A DNA stretch of 64,000 nucleotides from Morchella semilibera. Its lineage: Eukaryota > Ascomycota > Pezizomycetes > Pezizales > Morchellaceae. A program made the position numbers and the translations under genes. Below, piece after piece: positions 1 to 12,049 of the stretch. Each line of letters begins with the position of its first letter. Position 1 is the stretch's first letter. The stretch covers positions 1,944,001 through 2,008,000 of the forward strand of contig WBVU01000004.1 of NCBI GenBank assembly GCA_009192285.1. Direction: 5' to 3'. The notes under the pieces were generated by a model. It saw only the letters and a program-made list of their open reading frames with translations. It ran no database searches and was not told where the DNA came from.

Positions 1-327
1 TCCGGTATCGTCTCTTGATGATCCAGACGATCTCGTCGTCTTTTCCGTCGAGCGCAGGGAACCGCCTAACAAGCTTCTGCTTCAGGTTTGCCAGATTCTC
101 CTCCGGGAGGGCCGTGAAGCCCTCGTAACCACCGGCGAAAGCAGTCCAGTCAACGTTTTTCCGTAGAAACTCCTACTGAAGCCGTCAGTGAGATCCGAGA
201 AAACGAGTAAGTCTTCTGCGGGAAGCAGCAAAGAATAGACAGAGAGAGAGATACTGACTCGTATCTGGGAATACGCGCCTTCGGAGATTCCTAGACGCCT
301 GAGGATTTGGTCTTTGGAGTTTGCCAT
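1..327 (-). CDS. 5' end of an unrecognised protein gene (partial)
   Basis: Two exons can be read on the minus strand: 327-259 starts with ATG and encodes MANSKDQILRRLGISEGAY plus a few residues; 173-1 continues with a charged segment (EFLRKNVDWTAFAGGYEGF, then a Lys/Arg-rich stretch) and runs off the window. The intron at 258-174 begins GTCAGT, ends GTAG and is in phase 0. Without it the frame ends soon after the start. About 80 residues are visible, with no signal peptide, membrane segment or motif I recognise. The second exon is acidic and Lys-rich and may be helical. No function can be assigned. The ATG is the first in frame and lies 0.77 kb beyond the HIS1 stop codon, so the two genes are in tandem on the same strand. 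Confidence 0.5.
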
Positions 328-1099
328 GAGATGGATTGATGGTAAAACCAAATTGAGGCGGGGGCGGGGGACCGGAGAGTCGGCGGGGTTCTTTTCTCAG
401 CTTTTGCCAAGGCCTAAGGCTTTGTGTTCGCGAACCAGTCATATGGAAACTGGGAAACAGGCAAATCAGAGAGGAGTGCCTAGTGTGGGTGAAAACGAGA
501 TCAAAAGGGACGGAGATCGGTTGAAAGCGTTGGAGTGGAAGTTGTCGCAACCGCGTGCTTCAGGTGCTTCAGGAAATCTACGATGACGTGCATGCGGCAT
601 GCCTCGAGTGAGAGTTTATGAACTGTTTCACATTGCTTTTTTTGGGGGACCATGACCATATGAGAGGAAAAGCCCCGCTCAACTGCCGGGAAAAAGACCC
701 CACTTGCGACAGAAACGACGAGAAACGATGTGAATCGATGCCGTACATAAAAATTTCTGAATGACGGCGGAGACTGTGGGAAATGGGTGGGAAATATTGG
801 GGGGAAAAGACTGATATCCTTATCGTGACCATATAAGGTTCAGCCGAGATTAAAATGCTTGTTTCTGATGCGGATGTCAGAATCACAGGAGGTGATTGAC
901 TGCAAAGTCTCCTCCCCCGCACCAGTTTTTTTTTTCTTTTCCTTTAATGACGACAACAACAGCAATAATAATATCGGTTAACAACAACGTAATAGTAGTT
1001 TTTATTTTAGTATCGAGCTTTGTTTTTATAAATAAAATGAAATTAACTTGGAAAAATGAGAAAATCCTCGGATATCTATCTCATCAGATTTGGGCCCAT
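328..1099. other. Intergenic: 3' side of HIS1 and promoter of the partial gene
   Basis: No convincing gene. Open frames here are short and lack family-like sequence. It holds a T-rich stretch near 927-945 and an AT-rich stretch at 955-1060, compatible with HIS1 transcript ends. Confidence 0.5.
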
Positions 1100-2425
1100 T
1101 TAAGCCGAAGCTGGTGGGTCGGGTGAAGATCTTGAGTTGGCAATAGTTGTCACCAAGATATCTGTGGCGCCCAGTTCCTCGAGGCTGTAAGATGAAGAAG
1201 AGGGCGTTAGCTGCTGTTGCTAGTAAAGGGGGGGATTAAACACACCTGTCCATGATATTAGCGATCTTCCGCTTCTCCACCATGACCGACACCGCAACCC
1301 ATCCTTCTTCCTCCAACATTGTCACACTGGGAGCACGTTTTCCGGGAGTGATAGTCTTGACTAACTCAAGCTTACTCCGGGGAACGTTGTATGTGCAGAG
1401 AACATACTTTTTAGCGGCTTTACCATGAAATTAGCATGCGGTTTGGTGGAAATTGCGGGGCAGGGAACTTACTGATGACACCGCGTATCCTAGACTCAAT
1501 GGTCTTGATGAGCTGTGGGTTCGATGGGTGCTTAGATTTGATAAGAATCGCCGTAGTCTCCAAAACCGTCGCAATCGGCTTGAGCCCTGCCGCTCTCATG
1601 GTCTCACCAGATTCTGTGGGGGTTTTCATCAGCAAATAAGCCTAGCGAATTTGTCATGGAAATTACAGACGACACAACACATACCAACGAGATCAACGAT
1701 TCCGTCTGCCACGCCCAAGGCGCAAGCAGCTTCAACACTGCCACCGACATATTTGATCCTCGTTCTCAATCCGGCCATACCCATAGCACTAGCTGGGCGA
1801 GAGATCTCCCCGTGGGCCAGCATGGGGTTTCCGTTCGTCAACTTTACATCGGATTGCTCCTGTTCGAGCTTTGCAAAGTAAGTGCTAGCGAGACCGGTAA
1901 AGCTGGTGACAATGTTTTTTCCGATCAGTTGACTCGGGTCGGTGTACTCGCCCATCTCTGGAACTTGGACCTGGAGCTTACAAGCACCGAACCCAAGGTT
2001 CAGAATCTCCTCGACATCAACCTGGGATTCGACGACCTGGTCACGACCTGTAATACCTAAGTCGACTCTTCCCTCACCAACGAAGCGGGGAATGTCGGCT
2101 GCTGGGAGGAAGACAAGAGCTATGGGGAGGTTGAGGCATAGTGCTATGTCTAATCTTGAGTGACGGTGGAATTGGATATCAGATCCTTGGAGAAGATCCA
2201 AGCAGCTTTGGTGGAGGCGGCCCTCTGTTTTTCAGTTAAAGAAAGTTCTGTTAGCATGTAGGTGGCAGGTAGGTCAGTGACTCAGGGAACAAGGGAGAGT
2301 GCAACGAACTTTTGGGAACCGCGAAGAGGAGACGGTCGTTTAGGCTGTAAGAGCGAGAGTCAACACAAAGTCACTTGTAGGAAGGTCTCAATTGAGTTCT
2401 ATACTCACTGGTTAACGAGATCCAT
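1100..2425 (-). CDS. HIS1: ATP phosphoribosyltransferase (histidine biosynthesis, step 1)
   Basis: Joins ATP to PRPP to give phosphoribosyl-ATP, the committed and histidine-inhibited step of histidine synthesis. Six exons: 2425-2409, 2344-2310, 2224-1685, 1613-1473, 1417-1246, 1184-1100, total 329 residues. The tiny first exon gives MDLVNH, which joins to LNDRLLFAVPK and then KGRLHQSCLDLLQGSDIQF, as in yeast His1. Other landmarks are the ALVFLPAADIPRFVGEG substrate loop, DLGITGRDQV, the PRPP-binding segment ending ESGETMRAAG, and the C-terminal ACT-like regulatory domain (KYVLCTYNVP, ITPGKRAPSV, EEGWVAV, ELGATDILV). An insertion of about 25 residues before RIKYVGGSVEA, relative to yeast, looks like a fungal variant. 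The gene is complete and has general-control elements (TGASTCA) upstream and in intron 2. Confidence 0.95.
2278..2284. promoter_or_regulatory. TGACTCA Gcn4/Cpc1-type site inside HIS1 intron 2
   Basis: A perfect TGASTCA heptamer lies within the intron between HIS1 exons 2310-2344 and 1685-2224. Gcn4/Cpc1 proteins bind this motif in amino-acid biosynthesis genes. Its position in a promoter-proximal intron makes a role possible but unproven. Confidence 0.35.
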
Positions 2426-2537
2426 TATTTTTTTTTGGCGTAATTGAGAGAGGTGAATTGTCGTAGAGAACGGAAAAGTAGACGAAGAGGGGCAGTGTGG
2501 GCCCTTTAGTCTATCATCTAATCTAGATCTACCGTCT

Positions 2538-2544
2538 TGAGTCA
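2538..2544. promoter_or_regulatory. TGAGTCA Gcn4/Cpc1-type site upstream of HIS1
   Basis: A perfect TGASTCA site 113 bases upstream of the HIS1 start codon at 2425. Histidine genes are classic targets of Gcn4/Cpc1/CpcA general amino-acid control, so location and target agree. Binding itself is inferred. Confidence 0.6.
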
Positions 2545-2945
2545 TCATGCCTTATCTTATCTCGAAATCCATCCGATGTTTTTGATCATCGATCAGGGAC
2601 CTTTTTCAACCCTGAATCTCAACCCCGACTACAAGTATAGTTCTCGAATCAAGGCGCCTTTAGTTAGCCAAGCTCTGACTTCACTACTCACAAAAATTCT
2701 AACAAGCTACAGCCAACGCTTTCCAACGTTGTAACATCCCAATGGCTATATGTGATTGTCGGCATAAAGCTTGTTCCGAAGACAGACGGATGACCTACCT
2801 TTGCAATCCGACCGCTGTACCTACATAGAGATGCGTAAATCGCTTATCACTTCGGATCGTGCCGTTACTGGTGCATTTCATCTGTGAGATCTTCGAGTCG
2901 GCTAATCTTTCTGCACAGGGCGAATCCGAATGAAGTGTCTGGTTT

Positions 2946-2961
2946 GGGGGGGGGGGGGGGG
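2946..2961. repeat. G16 homopolymer
   Basis: Sixteen consecutive G residues in intergenic DNA. It is the longest of about ten G/C runs in the window, and its exact length may be uncertain. Confidence 0.8.
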
Positions 2962-3666
2962 TCAAGATGGCTTCGTGTTTACCGGATAATTAAAACACGA
3001 CCTGAAGATAAGACAATTAAAAGGGTTTCTTGAAGTTTCTTTCTAGATGCTTTATACTAGGCTCGGAACATCGTCCACCGGATCGGCAGGGAGGTAGAAT
3101 TACCATGATTTATGTAGATGATTAATAAAATACCAAGTAGAGCATGACACTTAGAGTAGCAAGTACTCTACACCAGCGGCTATTTTTCATTGCCGGTTTA
3201 GCGACTTACGTACCATGGAGGACTCTAGGACTCCTCTGCGGTAACTATGTCGCACTTATGTCCGAATTTAGTATAGAAAGAATTCCTTCGGCTCTTGACA
3301 TCTCCGGGAACAATTCAGTATTCAACATCCAAACAAGAGGTATATATAATTACTAAACCAACTTGGCTCGTGGGTCAAGGGGTTTTAGTTATTGGGCCAG
3401 ATTAGATTGACGGATATTGGCTGAGTAATATATACAGCTCATAACCTTGGTAATATTAATATAAGTGCTCCTACCGAGTTGATACGGTGGCTGGTCTACA
3501 TAAACTCAAGCTTTGGGGCTAACGATCTCGGAGTCCGGAACGGGTTGTCCACGCGTCACCCCAGCGGTTCGCTTGTCAAACTTTATAGGCGCCAGGTTCT
3601 AAGCCTTGAAGTGGGAAAGGGTTTGGTGTATACGTAAGTACATGTAGGTGCTACTGAACCTATGTA

Positions 3667-3829
3667 TCCCTTAAGCTGGCAGTAAATGCTGACCCCCCCC
3701 CCTCCCAGAAAGAAGCAAAGATTGGTGGTGTTTGGTCAGAGATCTTGTTATCTTTCTTATCAAATAGTTGATCTCCCACACAAATTCCGGCTCTCTATTA
3801 TAGGGGGTCAGCACTGCCAGCTTAAGGGA
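3667..3829. mobile_element. MITE copy 1, TA-flanked, about 30-bp terminal inverted repeats
   Basis: The ends are inverted copies: TCCCTTAAGCTGGCAGT at the left and its complement at the right. Each arm extends inward to GCTGACCCCC, the left arm carrying a four-base insertion. TA dinucleotides at 3665-3666 and 3830-3831 look like a target duplication, which points to the Tc1/mariner superfamily. At 163 bp it has no coding capacity. A diverged relative lies at 11118-11252 and shares both ends and the interior. Confidence 0.8.
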
Positions 3830-6413
3830 TACGCACAATACGTTTTTTCTGTGGTAAATGTCATGATATCGGTGCGAAGTCGAGAGCTAGAGGTTCAACC
3901 ATCCCACTTATATAGACGTTCTATATCCTTTATCTCATGTTTCTCAAAGTATGAGCTCACTTGGTCAAATCACGTGTAGATTGGTATTGGGCATTGGGCA
4001 TTCTCATGGACGTTTGGCATATTTTACAAATTAAAAACCGCGCATTAGGGATTAAATTTGCTCTGGTGGGCCGGAGCTTCTTCTAAACTTCGGGTCATTG
4101 CCTCTCCGGATAATCCAATATTACCCCGAAGTTGTAGGCACTGAAGTTACACGATTAATGGATTAAGAAGAAAAAGGCACTGCAGCTACGGAGTTATCAT
4201 TCGCTAAAAGGGCGCATTAATTCTGCTACACCCAGAAGAATGGGGCCCAGGCTCATCACATATATATAAGGGGGCTTGTTATGAAGGGGTCACCAAAACT
4301 GTTACTAAAACTACTTCATGCCAAAGTCTGAATGATGGGCTAAAGATCTCGGAAAGATAAAACTGCGAGTTTTATTTCACTCACCGAACAGACGGGTTTG
4401 TTTCCGAATGCCAACATATATAGAATTTTGATATAGCAATGGATACGGAGACATAGACGATCTAATTTTATCTGGGTGTACGTATATTAGAAGAGCACTC
4501 GACAGCGTAGATGCATGTATATCAGGCTCTCTTAAACTGATATTACACTAATTTCTAATTTTCTAGTTAGACGTTCGCATGTATGGCCACGATGTTGCGT
4601 TTCCGTCTGACCCATAACTAAGAAGATGGACGTGAAGGGATTACAACGAACTGAATTACGGTTGTATAGCTTTAAAGGAAATCATGGATTATCTTCTTAT
4701 TTCGACTTTGAACCCTAGGCTATTTGTCCTTTAAATTACCTAAGTATATGGATGGCCCATTAGTGCGTTGGGGGGCAATTCTTTTCTGAATAGCAGCATA
4801 TGCGCATGCCAATATTGGATTGTATAGATACGTATACATGTACATACAAAGCTCCATACATGTATATTTACATATACAGACCCACAGTACCGTAGAGGCA
4901 ACTAAAACCGTATCAAATTTGAAGATGTATGTAGTCGGAGAATATAAGAAGGTTCGGAATTGACGGTACGGTTGGTTAATTAAAACCACTATATGGAGAG
5001 CTAGAGCCCGGTTAGATATGTGAGAGAACGATGCCGGTTACTAACCACCTCGGGGCCCTGAAACCGAGAGCGTATATTTTATAAGATCAGACTTTCTACT
5101 CGGAACTGAACACGCGGCCTTCAAGTGGGTTGCAAGGAGTGCCTGTATGAATGAAGCTGCCAGCTAGAAGCTCAGATGAACCAATTGAAAGCTCATATAA
5201 TAGACCCACAGGACTCGGAGACTATAATACCGACTACGTTATGTCAGATACCTTACCTACTTCTTTTTTGGGATGCATACACAAACTTAAAGTTTTAAGT
5301 TGATGTATCGCTGCAGGGCCCGCTTGGGTTTGAGCAAATTTCGTGTGACGCGGGAGACGGGTGTGGGGGATGAATACCGACCGCTGTATGAATGGGTATA
5401 TGGGGAAGCGTTTAAATCTTGCCACTTCATTATTGAATTTTTCGATGTGGAGTAAATGATGAAATGGATGAAATAGACGGACCTTTCGGGAAGTCGTTCC
5501 AGGAATATGTACATTGTTACCCTCCCCACATCTAACTGAGCTGGGGTCATGGAAGGTCACTCGGTCCTAGGCATCAGACAGAACTACACAATTATACGCG
5601 GTGTTTACAAATGTCGGCATATATTATACCTTCGTGTACATGTACTCTTCAACTCTATATCGCGATTCGTATTCTCTGATTTCATAAGCTAATCACAATG
5701 TAGTTCACCAGGACGTTATTTCAGTAGTAATCATATAGCCGGTGTATCCTGCCTGTAGAGCAGCTCTTTAACCGGATTTATGTAATTACATGTACATACA
5801 TGTATATGCTTTTATAGGTCACCAAGCCTCAACAGGGCTATATCTACATGTATGTGGCAGGGACAAGGATGCCCACAGCTTCCCCAGAGTATCTGTGAAC
5901 GTTGGTACGGTACTCATGGCGTTAAACACATGCTCGTTAACTTGACTTGCCCGAGTAACTGCGCATGAGCCCCCCATATTTAATAATTATCTAGAATATA
6001 GGTTCTTAGCTGTTCCTGGAATGAAATTATGATATCCATGTTGATTATCTTCATGCATCGTCTAGCTCGGTGTAAATCCGGAACCGATACCGATGATTCC
6101 ATACAACTAAACGCATTCGGAAAATGCCGTGCGAATAGGCGAAGTAAACCTTTTAGAATTGAGTCGGGGGGTCACTATAGGTTTAATGATCCCCGCCAAG
6201 GAAGCCATGACGATCGTTCCCTGATCCAGGCATTATATTTCTTTTGGTCATAATTTTTTGTTACTGACTGGAGAGCTTTCATATGTGCAACTCTCGGTAA
6301 ACAAGAATCGAAGCTCCGTGTACTATGTGGGTAACTAGTAGGCATGCAATTTCTGCCTTCAGGTAATAGCCTTGAAAGGTTGTATATGTCGTGATTAATG
6401 GTTGTGAAATTGG

Positions 6414-6421
6414 TATATAAA
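6414..6421 (+). promoter_or_regulatory. TATA box of the pectate lyase gene
   Basis: TATATAAA stands about 100 bases before the start codon at 6522, a spacing typical of regulated fungal promoters. Confidence 0.55.
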
Positions 6422-6521
6422 GAGGGCAACATCGCCCAGTAATGGCTTCCTTTCTTCTCCATCCAACAGGTTCTTCCCAGTCTTCAAAGTATCCTTCGGC
6501 CTTTTCTGATATTCCGCAATT

Positions 6522-7744
6522 ATGAAGTTCACAATCCTCGGTTTGGCCCTCACGGCCATCTCCCAGCTGTCAATGGTACGTATATACACATACGTCCTAA
6601 ATATCCGAGAATTGAAGTCCAGTTTTCCTAATCCACTTTGAGTATAATAGGCAGCTCCGGGCCCTCATAGTATTTTCAAACGTGCTTCCTCTACTGAGGC
6701 AGCCAATGCTGGATACGCCACCTTGAATGGAGGTATGTAGCTTCAGATTTCAACCGTTGGTTTTGTACGTTCTCTCCCTGACATTTGGCAATGATATAGG
6801 TACCACTGGAGGAACTGGTGGTTCAACTGTTACTGTTAGCACCCTGGCTGCACTTACATCAGCTGCTGCTGGTGATACAGCCACTATCGTCCTCGTCTCT
6901 GGAACCATTACCGGTAGTGCTGTTGTCAGTATTGGCTCTAACAAGAGTATTCTTGGAAAGTCTGGTGCAGGTGAATATACCCCGAATGAAATAAATGCAC
7001 GCGGATTATCAGGATTCTGATGTAGCAAATAGCTTTGGTTGGTATTGGCCTCCGTGTCAATGGAGAGAGCAATGTCATTATCAGAGGCCTGAAGATCTCC
7101 AAGGTCCTTGCCGATACCGGTGATGCCATTGGTATCCAAGACTCCAGCAACGTCTGGGTCGATCACTGTGACCTCTCCTCCGATATGGACCATGACAAAG
7201 TAAGAAACTTAACCTCCTGTTCTACAATTGTAGATTTAACTAACACAAACAGGACTACTACGATGGTCTCCTTGACATTACCCACGGTTGTGACTACATC
7301 ACTGTCTCCTACAACTACCTCCACGACCACTGGAAGGCATCTCTCGTTGGACACTCTGACTCAAACTCTGCTGAGGACTCTGGCCATTTGACCGTCACCT
7401 ACAAGCACAACTACTGGAGCAACCTTAACTCGCGTACCCCCTCTTTCCGCTTCGGAACTGGAGATATCGTCAACAACTACTTCGTCAACTGCAACGATGG
7501 TATCAACACCCGCCAGGGTGCGAAGCTCCTTGTTAGATACAACGTCTTCGAGAACGTCGACAGCCCATTGTACTCCACTGACGCCGGTTACGCCTACGCC
7601 GTTGGAAATGACTTTGGTGGCGCAACTAACGAGGCTCTCGACCCAGGTTCATTCACCGTGCCATACAGTCTTAGCCCTGGTGGAACCTCCACTTTGAAGG
7701 CATACGTCATTGCCAATGCTGGGGCTACTATTAGCTTCGGTTAA
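6522..7744 (+). CDS. Secreted pectate lyase, polysaccharide lyase family 1
   Basis: Cleaves de-esterified pectin by beta-elimination outside the cell. Five exons: 6522-6575, 6651-6732, 6800-6970, 7033-7199, 7253-7744, giving 321 residues. The first exon is a signal peptide (MKFTILGLALTAISQ). A Gly/Thr-rich start (GTTGGTGGSTVTVSTLAAL) leads into the parallel beta-helix. PL1 hallmarks are NVIIRGLKI, DAIGIQDSSNVWVDHCDLSSD (the vWiDH motif, calcium site), DYYDGLLDITHGCDYITVS, and RTPSFRFG with the presumed catalytic arginine. Length and architecture are normal and the gene looks intact. It sits alone in AT-rich, MITE-bearing DNA behind a TATA box, as is common for inducible plant-cell-wall enzymes. 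Carbon-source control is likely but not visible. Confidence 0.95.
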
Positions 7745-8401
7745 GCCTATGTGGATCTGGGAATAGCCCATTAAAAAGGATTGGAATTGGGGGAGGGGGT
7801 GGATGGTTTGATGCGGTTATCTAGAGGATATCCGCCTTTGAAAGTGTAGTGTAGCTGGAAGTAGTTGGTTATAAAAATGAATTTATATGTTCTACCCTAG
7901 TTTCCTAGTACTGGTATTGAGGTATCACATGCATGGTAGGCCGTGGTTCATGGAATATCACTCGGGAGCTAGTCAGCTCAAAAGCCTGGTGCTATCCTTG
8001 CAGCTTGTTAGCTAAGCTCGAATAGGGCTAGAAGATCTTGGACTAGCAGGGGCGCTAAGTCTCTGAGTCTTGTAAATCTCAACATTCGCTCTCCCATCAT
8101 GATGCCAGAAAACAGCCTACACATGACCTGGAGACCTTGCGTCTTTACTCGTAGTACTGGGCGGAGATAGAGATAGAAAGTTTATATCATACATGTTTTT
8201 AGTCTTTCCATTGAGGCACGTGAAGCAAAAATGTCCGACAGACTCGAATGTAAGTATACGGGGCTTGAGTACATGTACTTATGGCCATGAATTCCAAACA
8301 ACTATGTTCATACATGTATATGTTCTCAGCCCTAACTACAGAAATCAACATCAACGCCATAGAAGCAATAACAATGTACCAATACTAGCAGATATATCAC
8401 T
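7745..8401. other. Convergent intergenic region
   Basis: Shared 3' region between the pectate lyase (+) and the TMEM135-like gene (-). No gene seen. Two TACATGTA palindromes lie at 8270 and 8311. Confidence 0.6.
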
Positions 8402-10338
8402 CTAAACAACTTTTGTTATAATAGCCCTGGCCGATTCCGGAGTCTCCGCCGCGATTGCCTTCCTTTTCTTCTCAGTGACAGGGTCTTTCAGCCCTAATCC
8501 CCTAACGGAGCTTAACACTCTACGTGCAGCACTACCGGTGACAGAGTGTGCTTCCATATCAAAGAGGGAATTGATTATGGCCAGCGAACAGATGAAGAGA
8601 TATACATCACCGTTCCTATCCCAAGTTAGCAATTCGTGCTTCCCGGTTCGTAGCTAAAAGGCAGGACCGGATGAAACATACCTGAGTCCCCTGACAAGTC
8701 CTCTTTTCACAAGCACTTTCCAAGCGCTAATAATACCCAACCTTAAGCTATACAAGAAGTTTCCCCTCCCACCCCTCGAATCTACAAATGCCCATAGCCC
8801 CCCAAGGAAGCCACTTAACCAGAAACGGCCTTTTGGCAACAAGCCTCTCGGTAATGTTCTTTGGAATAAACAGCATGTAGCCCAGGATGTTCCTATTGCT
8901 CCGGTGATGAACGCACTCGTGAGTAGTGTCGATCGGGTGACCTTCACAAGCGCGCTTATGGGATTCTTAAAGAAGAGGTTATACTTGGGAATCCATGATA
9001 TTCCGTAGCATAAGCTCATGAATTTCGCTACATGTGTAAACTCGGAAGCCCAGAAGTTTAGGTATGTTTTGAGGCAACTGGGTTCGTGTGGATGAAGAAC
9101 GGCACATTGTAGAGAGTTTATTATGGGATGGGCAGGGTCTACTATTGGAGCAATCGATTGGAGCGATTTGGGAAGTATGTTTGAATCAGGGTACAGTATT
9201 GGCGAATTGAATGGCCTGTTGGTTGTAAAAGTGTAAGTTGATCATTTAAATAAAGGAGTAAGGGTTTGGAGGGCAACGTACGGGTAACCTAATTTCGCAA
9301 TTGTACCAATACTGTCTATGATGTCGTAGGCTCCCGGCCACTTTACCGTAGAAGAATATCCTACCGGTTTTGGCTGTACGTATTCCTTAGAGTGGTCGAG
9401 AATGAACCCGCCGTATTCCGAAGGGAAACAGTCTCTGTCAAATACGAAAGTATACAATAATTGCCCGGATGTGATTGGGAAGAGGAGCCACGAGCCGAAC
9501 CACTTCAAATTACAGATCAGTATGTAGCCTAGACCCGAATAGACTATTTCGGAGGGATACACACCCACGGCCGCTCAGGAAACCATCCGTCATCCTCTAG
9601 TTTATTGTAAGAGTATTCCAAAGCCTTAACAAAAGTATAAACTGCTATCGTAACTCGCCTATCAGAAGCTGGATTTAACAATAGTGCCAACCCTGCAAGT
9701 GAAGATCCAATCGATGGTGAAAGCGGCGAAGTGAAGACTCCAGACACTTTCGGATGTCTCTGCCGAAACCGCCGAGCTTGGGCGTTTGGTAGGAGTAAAT
9801 TTGAGCGTAGTTGGTATAGGAAGCGATAAAGTAGTCTATGAAAGATCACAAGTGTTGAGAATGAAAGTGAGAGTAGGAAATTGGGGTTTTTGAAGAATGC
9901 GGTATGGATCGTAGTTGACCTTATTGTCACAACCATTAACAATCGCATGCGGACTTAAAGTCAACAGACAACCTACAACTCTTTCCCTCCTTTTCGTTTC
10001 GACAACTTCTCAGATACCACGTCCCACAGATTTAATATAAGATTACTAGCCAGAAATACCCGTAATCCAGCGCGTGTGGAAGCAGGAATGAAGTCTTCGG
10101 CCTGATCGCAAACAGCATCAAACTGGCTTCTGGAAGGAGTTCTAAGAGCTATCGAGGAGGGCCCTTTAAGAAGTATACGACGCCGAATTATAGCATACTC
10201 TTTTGGTGAAATCGCGTACCGTAGGGAGAGAATGAGTAGCCGACGAGCATGTGATGGAGGATTAACGCTAGGTTTCGAGATCTGCTTAGATTTCGATTCC
10301 GGCGCGGGGGCCGCAGAACCTGAGGCAGGTGAAGTCAT
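8402..10338 (-). CDS. TMEM135-like integral membrane protein
   Basis: Five exons: 10338-9977, 9919-9565, 9502-9282, 9215-8682, 8615-8402, total 561 residues with every junction in phase. The start is the ATG at 10338 (MTSPASGSAAPAPES); the TTG four codons earlier is not used. After a Ser/Pro-rich N-terminus come several hydrophobic segments: TAFFKNPNFLLSLSFSTLVI, SSLAGLALLLNP, WFGSWLLFPITSGQLLY, and STLLTSAFITGAIGTSWATC followed by LPKGRFWLSGFLGGLWAFVD. The LPRGxLPKGRFWLxGFLGGLWAFVD block and the paired W/DxxP elements resemble the TMEM135/PMP52-type family linked to mitochondria and peroxisomes. The biochemical role is unsettled. The gene looks intact. Family assignment is from recall of the conserved block, not a search. 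Confidence 0.75.
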
Positions 10339-12049
10339 TGATATATTCAACGGATGTCGATATGTCGTGGATACGTTGGGGTTGAGAGAAGGAGAGTTGG
10401 AGTCCGATTGGGAAATCTGGGGTAAGGTCGTTTGAGAGCATGGACCAGTGACGTGAGGAGTGGGAGTGGTCTCACAAGCACGTATTAGGAGCCTCGGCTA
10501 GACACGATCAGGGGGCCGTAGTCTCCAATTAACTTTACCAGAGGAGTGACATCCATAAATTATAAAGTCACTTTTTTCTTTTATATGGGTGCCGGTCTGG
10601 TAACAAGTGCGGCAACGCAACAAAGCCTTACCATGTATCAGTTTACTAAGTACATGCACCCAGGGTGTCGGAAAGTGATGCCTTCAGGGTCGCACGGGGA
10701 CCAATTTCCACACAAGGCTATTCCTAGGTAAATGTGAGTGTGTAAATGCTCTTTATTAAGTGTATGTGTATGCTTCGTGATTATTATGGTAGGGAGGTTC
10801 TTAAATATTGCGATAAAGCTGGGCGTTGTCAAGTCAAAATGCGCATTACCTTCCGAAAAGTTAATTCTAGCCCTAACTACATGTAATATTCGACGTTATG
10901 CCTCTACTTTATATCAAGCCCGTATCAACGCAGAGGGCACTCGACTTCGGCAACATAGTCTGCCTGATGGAGTTTTAATGTCACTCAAGTGGTAGCAGAT
11001 ATAACGGTATTTAAATACATTCTGTAAGGGTAATCTCCCTTTATATAACTTTACATATTTTAGACCCTTCTTTTTATTCGTCTGCTTTTTACACTCTATA
11101 TAAGAATAACCTCGCTATCCCTTAAACTGTTAGTAAAGAGTAAAGGCTAGTGGCGTTTGCTAGAAGATCTTGTTAGCTATCTTATCAAATAACTGGTCTT
11201 TCATACAAATCCCAACTCTCTAATAGGGGGTCAGCATCGACAGGCTAAGGGATAAGGGACCTGCCAAGTTCCGACCCTGGGCATAAGTACATACATGTAT
11301 GTACCCTTATAGTTTGGAATATTTGCTATTTATGGTCATGTGCGAGTCCAGCCAAACCTTGGCTCTTTAAACGGACTCCGTAGTTACGTTCAGAATAAAT
11401 GTCTGCTATTAAGGCATTCACTGCGTCTAGCCACGTTCCTTGGTACGTGTGAAAAGAGTGTAACTGCGGAATGGGGTTTGGTTGCACAAAATGGTCAAAT
11501 TCTAGCCATGGGCTCTTGCGAAATGCTCCTAGGGGAGCATCGTCACGGGACTACATGTAATATATATGAGCTAGGAATTACATTTATTACTTGACTCTCC
11601 TGGACAGCTAACTTGCCTGGGAGGCCTTATAATACATGTGTGCACAATAACCCTGGAGCTCAAAGCCCCAAAACGTGTTCAATTGAACTAATATGATGGA
11701 CCTACATGTAAGTATGTACTTAAGCTTACATGTAGAGTTCCTAACACTGCGTTAAGCATATCCCAATTTACAACTGGAGGCTCCTCCTAAACAGCTTCAC
11801 GGTGTTATTCACGCATCTCATAATATAAAGGACTGTCTACACATGTTCGGGGGATTCGCTTTTCATCGTGTAACAAAAAAAAAAATCAACTTCGTAAACA
11901 CGATAAGCCGTCTAAACTCTTGGTATCGTACAAGGAAAAGAACAAATCCACACTCAAACATGCACCTAAAACACCTGATTTCCCTGATGCTACTCCCTAC
12001 CCCGCACTCCAATATAGTATTGTGTAATTATAAAAAGGAGAGACAAAAG
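10339..12049. other. Gene-poor intergenic block with a MITE
   Basis: No supported gene. It contains the second MITE copy (11118-11252) and TACATGTA palindromes at 10878, 11292, 11552, 11703 and 11727. Open frames up to 118 codons overlap the separase 3' end or lack recognisable sequence. Confidence 0.6.
11118..11252. mobile_element. MITE copy 2, diverged and shortened relative of the element at 3667
   Basis: Begins TCCCTTAAACTGTTAGTAAA and ends GCTAAGGGA, flanked by TA (11116-11117 and 11253-11254). Shared interior blocks include AGATCTTGTTA, TCTTATCAAATA and AGGGGGTCAGCA in the same order as copy 1. At 135 bp it lacks the C-run and some neighbouring bases of copy 1. Left and right ends pair less well than in copy 1, so this copy is older or more mutated. 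Confidence 0.75.

Larger units (their letters stand above)
2426..6413. other. AT-rich gene-poor intergenic block
   Basis: About 4 kb with no believable gene. It contains one MITE, a G16 tract and seven TACATGTA palindromes (3639, 4835, 4857, 5637, 5787, 5797, 5845). The short open frames have no family resemblance and no consistent splice partners. Confidence 0.6.
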
